From contig JAAAUF010000633.1 of the NCBI GenBank assembly GCA_015499985.1, positions 1 through 24,766 of the forward strand: a stretch of DNA of 24,766 nucleotides. Reading direction: 5' to 3'. A program made the position numbers and the translations under genes. Positions within the stretch are counted from its first letter, which is position 1. Each line of letters starts with the position of its first letter. Under the pieces are notes generated by a model. It saw only the letters and a program-made list of their open reading frames with translations. It was not told the origin of the DNA and ran no database searches. Origin of the DNA: Haplosporangium gracile (lineage: Eukaryota; Mortierellomycota; Mortierellomycetes; Mortierellales; Mortierellaceae). This document shows, piece after piece, positions 10,325 through 21,400 of this stretch.

Positions 10325-10584
10325 TATTGTATGTAGGTTTGTTGTAAGTAAAGTTGTTGATGCTGGACAAGCGAAAAAAAAAAGTGATGCTTTCTTTTAA
10401 AATGCCCAAAACAATACAACACAAACTTCATTTTACAAGTCACAAAAAACGTGACTTCGGATCCCCTTTGCCCAAAGACGCGCGTGCTTTTCTTTAAGAA
10501 AGCTCATCACACCTTCTTCTTCTTCTTCTTCTTCCTTTCATTCCACCTTTCCCATCTTCGCAACGCACCAATAAAAACCATTAA
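10325..10584. promoter_or_regulatory. Divergent promoter spacer between RPA12 and CLPP
   Basis: Only 260 bp separate the two start codons, so promoter elements must be shared or tightly packed. Visible elements are an inverted repeat GTCAC/GTGAC with a 7-base spacer at 10439-10455, a TTTCTT-T-AAGAAA near-palindrome around 10490, and a (TTC)n run at about 10513-10534 near the CLPP side. No clear TATA box serves either gene. The TTTCTT/AAGAAA spacing does not fit a standard heat-shock element. Confidence 0.55.
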
Positions 10585-12104
10585 ATGTCACGCGCAGCAC
10601 AACTCAGTACATTCATAAAATCATCCACTTCAACGTTGTCTCCAAGAGTCCGCCACCTCTCCCTATCAGCGCTCCAGAGTTCTGCCTATCAACAAGGCGG
10701 TTTCCGCGCTCAGTATGGAGGAGCAACACACACTACGATTTCAAGCACCGCAAACACCTTCTCTGACTGGTCCCAGGAACCCACTGCCCAGACCCTAGTC
10801 CCCTTTGTCGTTGAGCAGTCTGTAAGTGTGTCTATCATATCGCTACAGCCAGGTTATCAGCAGAGAAGAGATATCATCCAATCACTCACTCTTGCACATC
10901 TCACTTCTACTCGCAAACACTGCCTAGGCTCGCGGAGAACGTTCCTACGATATCTACTCACGTCTTCTCAAGGAGCGCATTATCTGTCTAAACGGCGCCG
11001 TAAGTTCCTTTGATATGTTGTTATTTCCTTGTATGAGGTTATCGCCTATCTCGTCAGGCATCACCTGATTGTGTATCCACAGCTAACACTCCTGTTTTTG
11101 TTATTTATGTAACATTCTTAGGTCCACGATCATTCCGCAGCATTAGTGGTCGCACAACTGTTATTCTTGGAATCGGAGAACCCAGAGAAGCCCATCAGTC
11201 TCTACATCAACAGTCCTGGAGGAAGCGTTACTGCAGGAATGGCCATTTACGATACAGTACGTTTTTATACAATCGTTTGTTTTTCTCATCTTTTTGTTGG
11301 CATTAGTGAGCATTTTGAGGCATTAATTGATAGTAAGGAGGAACAGTGACTAACCTCTGTGCACTTTTTATGCTCTGTAAATCATTAGATGCAGGTAAAA
11401 GAGATTCAATGACGAGATTTACAGTATGGACAGGATGTTAACGGTCATTGAGCGTATTTGACAGGGAAATGGCGGAGCTTCGAATATCTGTTTAAATCAC
11501 TGATAATTTCGCCCTCTATTTTTTTTTGTTTTTGAACATTACTGAACTATTGGCTCCTAACTGGAACTCACGGACAACCACTACCACCAATAACTCCAAT
11601 CGCCAACCGACAACAGTACATCCAATCGCCTGTGTCGACATTGTGCAACGGACAAGCATGCTCCATGGGATCATTGCTCTTGGCAGCAGGTGAACCAGGA
11701 AAGCGGTATGCTCTCCCCAACGCCAGTATCATGATGCACCAGCCCAGCGGAGGCGCCAGCGGACAGGCCAGTGATATCGCCATCCATGCACGCGAAATCT
11801 TGCGTGTCCGTGAGCGACTCAACCGTATCTATCAGAAACACTGCAACGTCAAAGACCTCGAAGCCATTGGTAATAGTGGAAAGCAAGGAATTGTTTCGTT
11901 CTTTGTTCGTCGCTGATTGCATTGTACTGTGTATGAATCTCGTCGCTTTTTTGTTTGTTTTTTAACCTATCATTATTTGAATTTTTAGAGAGGGCGGTGG
12001 AGAGAGATCACTTTATGGATGCAGAGGAGGCACTCAAGTTTGGATTAATCGACAAGATTCTCGAGAAGCGACCCTCCTCCATTGGTATAAGCGGCAGCGA
12101 TTAA
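10585..12104 (+). CDS. CLPP: Mitochondrial ATP-dependent Clp protease proteolytic subunit (ClpP)
   Basis: The CDS is join(10585..10821, 10928..10999, 11122..11256, 11389..11394, 11617..11869, 11989..12104), 272 residues. ClpP is a serine peptidase (MEROPS S14) forming double heptameric rings that degrade proteins delivered by a Clp/Hsp100 ATPase such as ClpX. The first ~70 residues are rich in Ser, Thr, Arg and Ala with few acids, like a mitochondrial targeting peptide. The mature part begins around LVPFVVEQ. The family motifs appear in order: [45 protein letters not shown] with catalytic S166, MMHQPSGG with H191, and VERDHF with D241. Spacing of the triad matches bacterial ClpP closely. The fourth coding exon is six bases (Met-Gln). 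ClpP is absent from S. cerevisiae and S. pombe but known in some filamentous fungi such as Podospora. It is divergent from RPA12 and convergent with the PSP1-domain gene. Confidence 0.95.
11389..11394 (+). other. CLPP: Six-nucleotide coding micro-exon of CLPP
   Basis: ATGCAG is flanked by ATCATTAG upstream and GTAAAA downstream, with a GACTAAC branch-point match 33-39 bases before the acceptor AG. It adds Met-Gln between IYDT and YIQSPVST, which restores the IYDTMQ(Y/F)I block conserved in ClpP. Phase is 0 on both sides, so skipping it would keep frame but delete two conserved residues. Transcript evidence would settle it. Confidence 0.88.
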
Positions 12105-12643
12105 GTCCCCATATTCCATTTCCCTTTACAAGGTTTTCAGGTCAATGGAAGAATAAAGTCACCAAACTATACAGTAATGGAAATAGCAGAAACGTACACA
12201 GTACGATAGTTCGTTTATTGAAAATTGGAAAAAGTTTTATGTTTTTTTTTTGTGTTGTTGTTCTGTGTAGCCTATAGTCCGCTATGAAAAAAGAAACGTT
12301 CCAAAGACACCATAAAAGAAAAGAGTAAAAAAAAAAAAAAGATTGTACAAGTGTAAAAGATGAAAAGAGAAAGGCACCAGCGATTTTTTAAGAGGTGGTG
12401 TAAAGGTGCATGCAGAGGAAAAAAATGAACCATTCTAACAAGCGGCCTTGTAAACGATGTATGAGTAGAGAGAAGGAGTCGTTAATGTGTGTGTGTAGAA
12501 AAAAAAAGTGAAGATCATCATCAAAGGAAAGGAAGGGGGTGAAAAAATGTACAAAAGGAATCAACACTTCTAGGGAAACATCCGAGAGTATCGGCGCTGG
12601 CTTTCGTCTTTTCTGAAAGAGGGATTTCTTTTTCTTGGATGGT
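12105..12643. other. Convergent 3' spacer between CLPP and the PSP1-domain gene
   Basis: The 539-bp spacer between the two stop codons is A/T rich with several A runs and has no protein-like frame. AATAAA on the plus strand at 12152-12157 is 48 bases after the CLPP stop and is the likely CLPP poly(A) signal. A TTTATT at 12214-12219 reads AATAAA on the minus strand and could serve the opposite gene with a ~430-base 3' leader; in that case the 3' ends would nearly overlap. Confidence 0.5.
12152..12157 (+). terminator. Polyadenylation signal AATAAA of CLPP
   Basis: This is a canonical hexamer 48 bases downstream of the CLPP stop codon on the sense strand. The match and position are observed; use is inferred. 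Confidence 0.5.
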
Positions 12644-15600
12644 TTACATGAGTTGACGAGGCGACTGGAGTGGATGATGGCGATCATAGAACGAGCCCTG
12701 CGAAGGTTCATTGTCCATGAGGCCGCGGTCCTGCTGGAAGCTGCTGCTGCTATAGAACGGCTGGGGTTGACCAGAAAAGTAGTGAGTCTGCATTTGCGTC
12801 ATCAATTCCTCCAGCTGAATAGGGTGAGGGTGGTAGCCGATAGGAAAGTGCATCGTATGTAGTTGCGGCTGCTGCTGTGAGTGATATCCCTGATGACGCT
12901 GCTGAGGGTGCTGCTGGAAAGGTTGCTGCTGCACTGTAGACGACAAGAGGTAGTTGTATGCAGGCTGGTAGGCCGAAGTTGAAATTTGCAGGGGCAAAGG
13001 GGAAGCAGGTGATGCCGACGGCGGAGTGAGAGCGCGAGGAGGGCTCGACTGTCCAGGGGCTTGCAAAGGGCTCATGGGCGCGGCAGACGACGACATGGTA
13101 GGGTTCACAGCATACATCCAAATGCGTGTCTTATATATTTTGAACAGGTCGCGGACCAACTCTCGGAAATCGATGCGATGATCGGCGTGAAAATAAAATG
13201 TCAACTTGCGTCGATCCCTAATTTGAAGCATCGCCACAATTAACAACATAGCGCACAAACCGCGTCAGTCTTTCATCGAGTTGATCTCTCGTCATACATG
13301 TACAAGGGCAACCACATCCGTCTTTTAGACATACCATTGGAACTCAGCATCAACAACTTCCATAGGAAGCTTCTTCTGTCGAACCTTGGTCTGGCAGACC
13401 AGCATGGCCTTGACCTCATCCTGATTCTTGGTTACGAGCTGAGTGATCTCAGATGTATGCGCCAGCCGAAAGATGCGCTTGGGGTGAATCTCCTTGGGTG
13501 CACGCGCACCGTCCTGCTGAGATGCAATCGCAGCTGCCTCGGCGTGCTGCCTCTGAAGATCCTGAATGTTCTGAGGGGTAATCGAGTCGTTGGTAATTTT
13601 GCCCAAGTCCTTTCCACGATCCGCCTCCACCATCACCAAATCGCCTCGCTTCAACGACAGGCCACTGTTGTCCGCCAGATAGAAGAGGTCGTTACGTCCC
13701 GCCTTGAATTCGACAACGTAGAGCGATCCATGGTGAGAAAGCTGGCTCAAGGTCAGGCCCTTTCCAAGGTGATGGGAGTTGTTGGGTTGACCGCCCTGGT
13801 AGCCGTCGTGCTCATATTCTTCCTTCAAATCCCAGGTGTGGCTTTCGTCGTTTCCATCAGAGGTCAAAGACTCGAGTGACGAGGCAAGATTGAAATGCGC
13901 TGCACTGGGTCGAACGTAAGGTCCAGAGTGCCCGGCATCCGAATGTCGACGCTGCTGAGGGCTGTAATCACTGTCGGGGTAATGTCTAGACGAAGAAAAA
14001 GAGGAAGCAACATTGTCGTATTAGTATTAGTTGTTTGTCTCAAGACATCCAACAAACATGTCGGAACTCGAAACCTAGGACGGAGTTTTCATTATTGCAA
14101 TTTTCACCGTAATCATCAGTTGACACGCGCGTTTTGAGAAATATAACTGTCGGGTGCATACCTTCCGTTGTAACCACTGAGGACTGAGGACCCACCAAAG
14201 TGCTCGTTCTCCAAGAAACGGTCATAGTTTTGGAATCCCGAGGAAGGTGCCAAGGAGAATCGACGCAAAGGACGTTGGCGCTCGACTCGCTCTCTTTCCT
14301 CTGTAGGCCGAGAGGGGGAAACATAGGCATCAGAAGATTCCCAGATGGGCGAGACATAGCTAGTGGCCGTGACTGATCGACGGTGGACTGGGGGCGCAAC
14401 TGAGGGTCGTCCTTGGTCCATGCCATGATGAGAGACACTAGGCCAAGTCGAACCAGCCGAATACTTGCGTGTGCGGAAAGAAGGTTGCTCTTGCTGCTGA
14501 GAAAATCCCATTGCGCTAGACGACGATCCCGAGTACGATGACGACATGAATGGATCCGAGGGCTCCTCGGGCGAGAAGAATGCGTTCGACAAACCTCCGT
14601 AGCTCTTGCCAGAAAGACCAAAAGTGGCCGAAGTTGAGTAACTTCTAGTTCGGCTCGTACGGGGTTCAAAGTTCTCTTCGAATTCTTCTTCCATGGTCGG
14701 GAGGGGTGCTCTGAAAGCGTTGATGGATTCTTGTTCCTCCTGAGTGGCGAAATCACTGCTGCTAAAATTGCTGCGTTGATGGTTCTGCTGTTGCAAATTA
14801 TTGTGATTATTGCTGAAACCTCTAGCTGGGAATCCAAGGGGCTCTGACAGCGAAAGGCTTCTTGAGGGGCGATAGTGGTTGGGCACAAATGGGTCTGCAT
14901 TGAGAGCAGAGGAAATAGGGAAGAAGTTGTCTCCCTTTCCAGAAGTATTGTCATTGCGACTGTAAATCGTCATCCCGCCAAGACCTGCTGCAAGGGAAGC
15001 AGCTGGGTCACTCGACTCCTGGGTTTCCATGCGGCCATTCCAGATAAACGACGACATACTCAGGGGTGACTCCAGTCCTCCGAACCTACCACTGGTTCGG
15101 CCTTGATGGTTACTGTTGTTGTGTGGCCCAAAGGAGAGGCCCTGAGCAGGTCGAGAGCCCTTCGACGGTCCGGCACTGGGTGTTGTCTTAATGTGGAGTG
15201 GAGAGACAGGTTCACCCAAGAAGTCATCCAGACGAGAGGACGACGACGTAGAGGCGAAAGTGCCGCTGGGCAAGACTTGGCTGGTAGGACAGGGCGTGTT
15301 TGGTGTTTGGGCCAGGGTGGTTGTGGGAGGCAAGAGCGGAGTCGAAGTTGGTTCAGAGAGCGAGAAAGGGTCGTGTGGGGAGGAAGAAAAGTGATTGTGA
15401 GCACCGGAAAGAGCAGCAAGGGGGTGGTGCTGGTGAGCATATGCTTGAGCGTGAGAGTATGCTCCAGCAGACGACGACAAGGACGACAGTGGCGTCGAGG
15501 AGGACGATGGGGGCAACGACGAGACCACGGAGGAGGACTGAGAGTTCTCACGCGGAACAACCACTTTTACTGCAGCAGCAGGAGAAGCTTGAGTTTGATC

Positions 15601-16023
15601 TTGAGTGGTATTGACTGATTCATGTCTGTCGGTTGTTTTCAAGAGGTGGTCCAAGGCTGATGATGTTTTGTGGTCGTGAATGCCTTTGGTGTTGCAGTTG
15701 TTGTTAGACGCATGTGCAACTGTTGCTGTGTTGATATTCTTAAACCTATTGTTATTGCTGTCTGTTGCTCCCCGCTGTTGTTGTTGCTGGTCAGCAGTGG
15801 GCGGGAGAAGTGGACGACGAGGGGGACTGCCAACAACCTTCCAGGTCGAGTCTGCTGAGGTGGGTGATGTAGGCGAGACTGGCGTGTGAGAGTGGCGAGC
15901 AGGTTGGTGGATGGAGTAGGGCAGGGCGATGGGAGGGATGACCATGCCGGACGACGACGGGTGGTTGCCGTCCATTGTGATGTGAGTTGGTTGTGTTGAA
16001 GGGTGACTGTAAGTGTTTAGCAA
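12644..16023 (-). CDS. PSP1: PSP1 C-terminal-domain protein
   Basis: The CDS is complement(join(12644..13217, 13335..13985, 14162..16023)), 1028 residues if translation starts at 16023. Another ATG at 15975 (MDGNHPSS) would give 1012. Residues 1-~700 are Ser/Pro/Gln/Asn rich and probably disordered. The PSP1 domain spans about 708-870, from LYVVEFKAGRNDLFYL through GDLVMVEADRGKDLGKI to KLTFYFHADHRIDFRELVRD and KTRIWM. The tail is Gln/His rich with QQ and PSSP repeats. An intron splits the domain after EFQW, with TG|G phase and a GTATGT donor. The domain is shared with yeast Psp1, a high-copy suppressor of DNA polymerase alpha mutations, with trypanosomatid cycling-sequence RNA-binding proteins, and with bacterial RicT/YaaT. 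An RNA-linked regulatory role is inferred only from these relatives. The long CT-rich sense-strand leader begins just upstream. Confidence 0.88.
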
Positions 16024-16630
16024 TGCGGATAGTTGGTTGGTATAAGAGACAAAAGAGAGGATTGAGAGTGGAAAAGAGATGTCCGAGTCAGTCTAGTCTT
16101 AGTGTAAAGTAGTCGCGAGTTGAAAACAAAGAGGGTGGTTGCGATGGTGGCAACGAGGATGAGATGGAGAGAAAAAAGAGCAAAGGTGGAGTGGAGAAGA
16201 AAAAGAAAAGAAGCAAAGTGGTGGCGAAAATAAAGAGAAAGAAGAAGAAGGGACGAAGAAGAAAACAGAAGAAACAAAAGATAAAAGGCCAAAGACGAAA
16301 ATATGTGAACGTGAGACATCAAAGGTGAACGAAGCGTACCAAGAGGGAGAGAGACGAAGAGAGCTAGGTGCATGAAGTTTGGGAGCAGTCTCCCTTTTTT
16401 CCCTCTTTGCAGTGGTCTGTGTGTGCTCACTTCAATACCATTTTCTTGTTGTGGTCATGCAAAAATTGCAAGCTTTTTCTTTTTCTTGCTCCACAAAGAA
16501 GTGCCTTGCCCAAATCGACCATCACTCACTTCCACACTCTGTCTCTTGCCTTCTTCCTTGCTAACTTCTTTTTGTCCTTTGTTTGTATTGCTCACCTCCC
16601 CAGCCCTACTCTCTTTGCTTTCTAGATCTT

Positions 16631-16655
16631 CTTCCTTCCTTCCTTCCTTCCTTCC
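16631..16655. repeat. (CTTC)n tetranucleotide repeat
   Basis: About six uninterrupted CTTC units lie within a CT-rich block. It is a simple repeat with no assigned role. Confidence 0.9.
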
Positions 16656-17697
16656 GCCATTACACTTTTCTTTTCACGTAAACAAATCGCTATCCAATCT
16701 CGAAGCTAAGCTGCTCTCATGCCATCTTCAAATTGCAGGAATCAAACAACTCAATGAGAAAAAGGATGAATACACGGACTCGTCTCGCAGTTGACACAAA
16801 GGAAACACCCCCCAACACCAGAAGTACAACATGATAAAAAAATCGCGCTTCTTTCTCTTCGCCAGGGGTTAGGCACAAGAAAGAAAATGTCCTCCCGCCC
16901 TTCCTCTCTCTTTCTCTCCCCTGGTTCCCTTCTTTTCATGTCTCTTTCTCTCTCTTTTTTTATTTCTTTCTTTATCTCCGCTTTATACTTCCCTTTCTCC
17001 TGCCCTCGGTCGTCCTTTGTCTATTCATCAATGGTGTCTATTGCTGATGCAAGAAAAACAAGACCCAATTCGCTTTATCGTTCCGAGTTCAACGTTTGCG
17101 TTACTAGGTCCCAGCCGATAGCAAACAAATAATAAATAAAAAAGAACTCCAAACGGGATTTTGACCTCAGGAATGAACAACGACTGGTCTGAACATACCT
17201 GTAACTCCACTTCCTCACGACTCCACTCAATCGCTCATTCATTTCTCGCGACTTTCCTCCACTTTACATAAACGAAATGGTTTTTGTTTTGAGTTGACCG
17301 TAATAATCTTTGTGCTGCCCTATGCCCAACAACAGAAGAGATCCTGAATAAATGATTGGTCAATGCCTCCCACACTATGGTCTGTTACTCCTCCCTCACT
17401 CTCATCCGTCGCATGAATTTTTGCGCTTTGCCCTCCTCTTCTCTCTCTTTTTCTCTTTCTCTTTCTTGCTCTCTTTCTCTTTTGAGGGCTTGCATACACC
17501 CTGTCCTACCCTACAGCCCATGATCAAAGGCAAAAATAAAAAGATTCAAAGGAGCAACAGATGTGGAGAAAGCGGTTTATACAGACAGGCAGATACACCC
17601 AGGAATTTAATACAGACAAACAGACGGACAGGTGGGCAGGCAGCGTTGTGAATCCTTACCGCGAAATCATTTCTTTGCTATATATTTATATGTGTAT

Positions 17698-17718
17698 GGG
17701 TAATGGGTAATGGGTAAT
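17698..17718. repeat. Three tandem copies of GGGTAAT
   Basis: Three exact 7-base units lie in an otherwise A/T-rich spacer. They resemble telomere-like G-rich repeats but are too few and too internal to be a telomere. Confidence 0.8.
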
Positions 17719-18317
17719 GATGATTCCCATTTGACGACAGTTAGCAACGTTCCAAAAAAAAGAAAAAGAAAAAAAAAGAAAAAAAAAGAAAAAAAAAACC
17801 AACGACCGTTATGTTTTTTTTTGGCTTGTTTTTGTCCGCACGTACCCATCCACCACCCGACCAGCCTCTGCCAACCTTCATCCTACCCCTGAACCACATC
17901 CTCAAAAAATCACATAAAAAAAGAAACGAGGGATTGAACAACTAGCCTGCTAAACGAGTCTTATGCTTCTGACCTGCTTTTTCGGCACTAAATCGAAAAT
18001 TACAAGCCGTGCTTGACCACCTCCGTTCATTGCAACTCGAGCGATTACACCGGGTGTCCATCCCACACCGGATCTCATCCTCAACTCCGTTGAACGCTCT
18101 CATCCTTTTCTTCTTCTACTTCTTTCTTAGTATTTCGTTCTTTACAGGTCCCAGATCTTTGCAATACACTCTCGTGCTGTGTGTATGTGTGCTCATGCAC
18201 AGAACGTTACCGTGCAGATTGCATAAAAAATAATTGTCACCAATTTTCTTGTTCAGACATCATCTATCTCGTCTTGTCAAGCCCCATTCGCTCGTTCCCT
18301 TGAAACTTCCTTTAGGG

Positions 18318-18341
18318 GTAGCATGCATGCATACATGCTAC
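18318..18341. repeat. Perfect inverted repeat GTAGCATG/CATGCTAC
   Basis: Eight-base arms at 18318-18325 and 18334-18341 surround an eight-base spacer, CATGCATA, which is itself built of CATG units. It lies about 120 bases beyond the aminopeptidase stop on its 3' side and past the likely poly(A) signal. It could be a dimeric protein site or a hairpin. Confidence 0.6.
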
Positions 18342-18415
18342 TGGTGCACGATGTGGAGAATAAACAAATCGAATTCAACCAAGCGCTTATCAAAAGTCTT
18401 TTGGCAAAAGAAATG

Positions 18416-18421
18416 TTTATT
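18416..18421 (-). terminator. Polyadenylation signal AATAAA of the complete aminopeptidase gene
   Basis: TTTATT on the plus strand reads AATAAA on the minus strand, about 42 bases after the stop at 18463. The spacing is typical. Use is inferred. Confidence 0.5.
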
Positions 18422-18462
18422 CTGAATTTTTATGTACAAGGAAAATATAAAAGAGGTGGTGC

Positions 18463-21400
18463 TTAGTACTTGTTAGAGGTCAACCAGGCGCCGAGGCTCT
18501 CCTGCTCCCTCTCGACCCAGGCAGAGTTGACGTTCAAGCTCTCGATGGCCTGGTCAAGAGCACGCTGGAAGTCCTTGGTGTCCTTCTCGGCAAAGAATTC
18601 GGTCACATCCTGGACAAGAGACTTATCGGCCAACTGTGCCAAGGGGTACTTGACACAGAGACCCAACAGACCCATCGACGACTTGTACCTGTCGGAGATC
18701 AACGTCCAGTTATTCTTGACAAACTCCCAGGTCGACAGACGGGCCTTAACATTGATAGACAATCCTGCAAGGACATAGGTGATATCCTGGGGACGGACGT
18801 GCTCCGAGATGGCCAACGCTTGGACCTCAGCAATCAGCTCGGGCTGCTGGACAAATCCAAGAGCCAACAGGGCCACAACCTGCTGATCCTGCTTGGGGGC
18901 AGAGTGGAAGTACTTCATTACTTGACGGAACTCCTCATCGCCACCGTTGGTCAAGACTATCTCAAAAGCAGTCTGGCGGATCGAAGGGTGCAAAATCGAC
19001 TCCTGAGCAGCATCAGAGGCAAAGATCTTGAAGCGACGCTTGGCCTCGGCAACAGTAGCAACATGTCCGGCACGGCCAGCGGTACGCAAAATAACGTTGC
19101 GGAGACGGCTGGTCAAGTAGTCCTCGCCCTCAGGGAACTCCCATCCAAGCTTCTCGACCATCTGGTCGACCAAGTTGCGCTGGAAGTGAAGAACCTGCTG
19201 GTGAACAGTCTCATTGGCGGCAAAGATAGCACCAATCTCTCTAACACGCTGGGTAAGCAACTCCCAGACGACATAGGTGTTCTCGTTCTTGTAGTACTGG
19301 ACAAGGTCCAAAAAGTTCTTGGTCTCGGTGTGACCAGACTTGGCCAATGACGAGATATCGGCGACCAGACCAGCACGATCGCTCAATCCAACAAGATCCG
19401 ATCCAGAGAGGATGACCTCTCCAATGCGAGCAATGGCGCTGGGAGGGTAGTTGGTCCTGAAAACTCCGCTGTAGTCCTTGTTGAACAAATAAGCACCCTC
19501 GGGAATCTCAAACTTGAGCGAACGAGTCTTCAAGGTCTGGTTGGCGTCAGCAATCGAGGCGGGCTTGGGATGGACGCCCATGGGGACCCACCAGATGGTT
19601 TCGTCCTCCTCAGGCTTGACATCGTTGGTCGACAAGTAGCGGTGCTGTTCAACAGAGACCACACCATCGGCCTCAGTGACGTCGATGATGGGGATACCGA
19701 TGACACGGGTCCAGGTATTCATGAACTCGCGGACATCAATCTTCGACTCCTCGGAAAGAGCGTCCCAGAGATCGTCAGTGGTGGCGTTGCTGTACTCATG
19801 CTTCTTGAGGTAGCGACGGATTCCAGCCAGGAAGACATCGACGGTCAACCAGTTGCTCAACATGCGAATGACCGAGGCTCCCTTGGAGTAAGAAATGGCA
19901 TCGAAAATCTGGTGAATCTCATGGGGATCGTTGACGGGAACTTCAATGGGGTGAGAGCTGCGAAGTGAATCCAAAGCAATTCCGTGCTGAACGTCCGAAA
20001 CGATGAAAGTGGGCCAGGTGTCCCACTCGGGGAAAAGATGGTCAACAGCCAAGGTACCGACCCAGGTGGCGAATCCCTCGTTCAACCAGAGATGGTCCCA
20101 CCACTCCATAGTGACCAAGTTTCCGAACCACTGATGAGCGAGCTCGTGAGCGACAGTCGAAGCGACCTGTTCCTTGAAGCGGAGATCAGAAGTCTTCTCG
20201 TCAAAGAGCAAAGCAACGGTGCGGTAGGTGACAAGACCCCAGTTCTCCATGGCGCCCATGTCGAAATCGGGGACGGCGATCTGATCCAGCTTGGGGAGAG
20301 GGTAGGCTGTTCCAAAGATCTCGGAGAAGTACTCGAGGATCTTAGGGGTGATGTCGACAGCGAATTGTCCCTGCTCCTTCAATCCTGGAAGAGTGTAGAC
20401 ACGGCAGGTGACAGGGTGTTCGAGCTTGGTAGTTGTCGATTCGACATACTCAAAGTCACCGACAGCCCATGCAATCAACTACAGAGAGAGATACATAAAG
20501 TAAAAATAACGGGGTGTGAATAACAGCCAGCAGATAACGTAATCTAAACAAAGACAGCACCATCCATATTCCCGGCCAGGTTTCCCAGCAAAGTAAGTAA
20601 AAAAGACATACGTAGGTCGACATGATGGGGGTCTTTTCGAAGTGGTAGGTCATCTCCTCGGGCTCGACAGCGGTGATCTGCTCGACGGGCATGTTGGAGA
20701 GAGCAACGAGCTCAGATGGGACGCATAACTTGATCGAGAAAGTAGCCTTGACAGCGGGTTCGTCCCAGCAGGGGAAAGCGCGACGGGCCTCGGTGGCCTC
20801 GAACTGGGTGACACCCATGACCTTAGCGTTGCCTTCGGCATCCTTGTAAGAAGAGCGGTAGAATCCGGCCATCTTGTCGTTCAAGATTCCTTGGAAGAGG
20901 ATGTTGAAGACTGCGGGTCCCTTGGGCAACTCCTGGTCGAATGTGAAGGTAGTGGTTTCGCGGTGCTCATCGAACGAGGTCGAGGAAGCTTCATAGCTAT
21001 AAGTGTAACATATAAATACACCGAGGTTACCTCATTGCATCGCTGTATGCCTTGATAAATAAACAAATGAAATCCTGGGCAATCCACTGTGGTCCTTACG
21101 TTGTCTCGCCAATCTCGACTCTGCCATAAGTAATGGTCAACTCCTTGGTATTGATAAAGATCGTCTTGGTAGGCTTGTGGATGTCAATGCTATGGTAAGT
21201 GAAAGAAAGCAATGTGGACAGTACATTAGTATCATTGTTTTTCGGTGATTTATCGAAAAAGGGGGGGCAAACAACAACCCTTTCCTGCATGAGGTTCACC
21301 AGCCCTGCCTTCTTTTCTTCTTTCTTCCTTCAACCATAAAGAACAGTTTAGACCTTTCCTTCATCTCCTTCGCCCCCTGAAAACAGAAAAAGGTCATGTC

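Larger units (their letters stand above)
16024..18462. other. 2.4-kb gene-free spacer, promoter side of the PSP1-domain gene
   Basis: No conserved protein frame is present. From about 16060 to 16300 the plus strand is GA rich (CT rich in the sense of the PSP1-domain gene), which suits a leader or promoter. Further CT-rich plus-strand blocks lie at about 16380-16660, 16880-17010 and 17390-17490. An A-run block with AAAAAAG units lies at about 17753-17800. Short Ser/Phe/Leu-rich ORFs here follow from base composition. Confidence 0.5.

Noticed and set aside
14040..14954. 304-codon minus-strand ORF overlapping the PSP1-domain gene
   Set aside because: It is an alternate frame of the same strand. 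The selected frame joins to the PSP1 domain through conserved splice sites; this one does not.
17698..17718. Telomere-like repeat
   Set aside because: There are only three units of GGGTAAT, internal between ordinary genes, so this is a short tandem repeat.
18799..20523. Several 130-180-codon plus-strand ORFs across the complete aminopeptidase
   Set aside because: They are antisense shadows produced by the C-biased third positions of the real gene.
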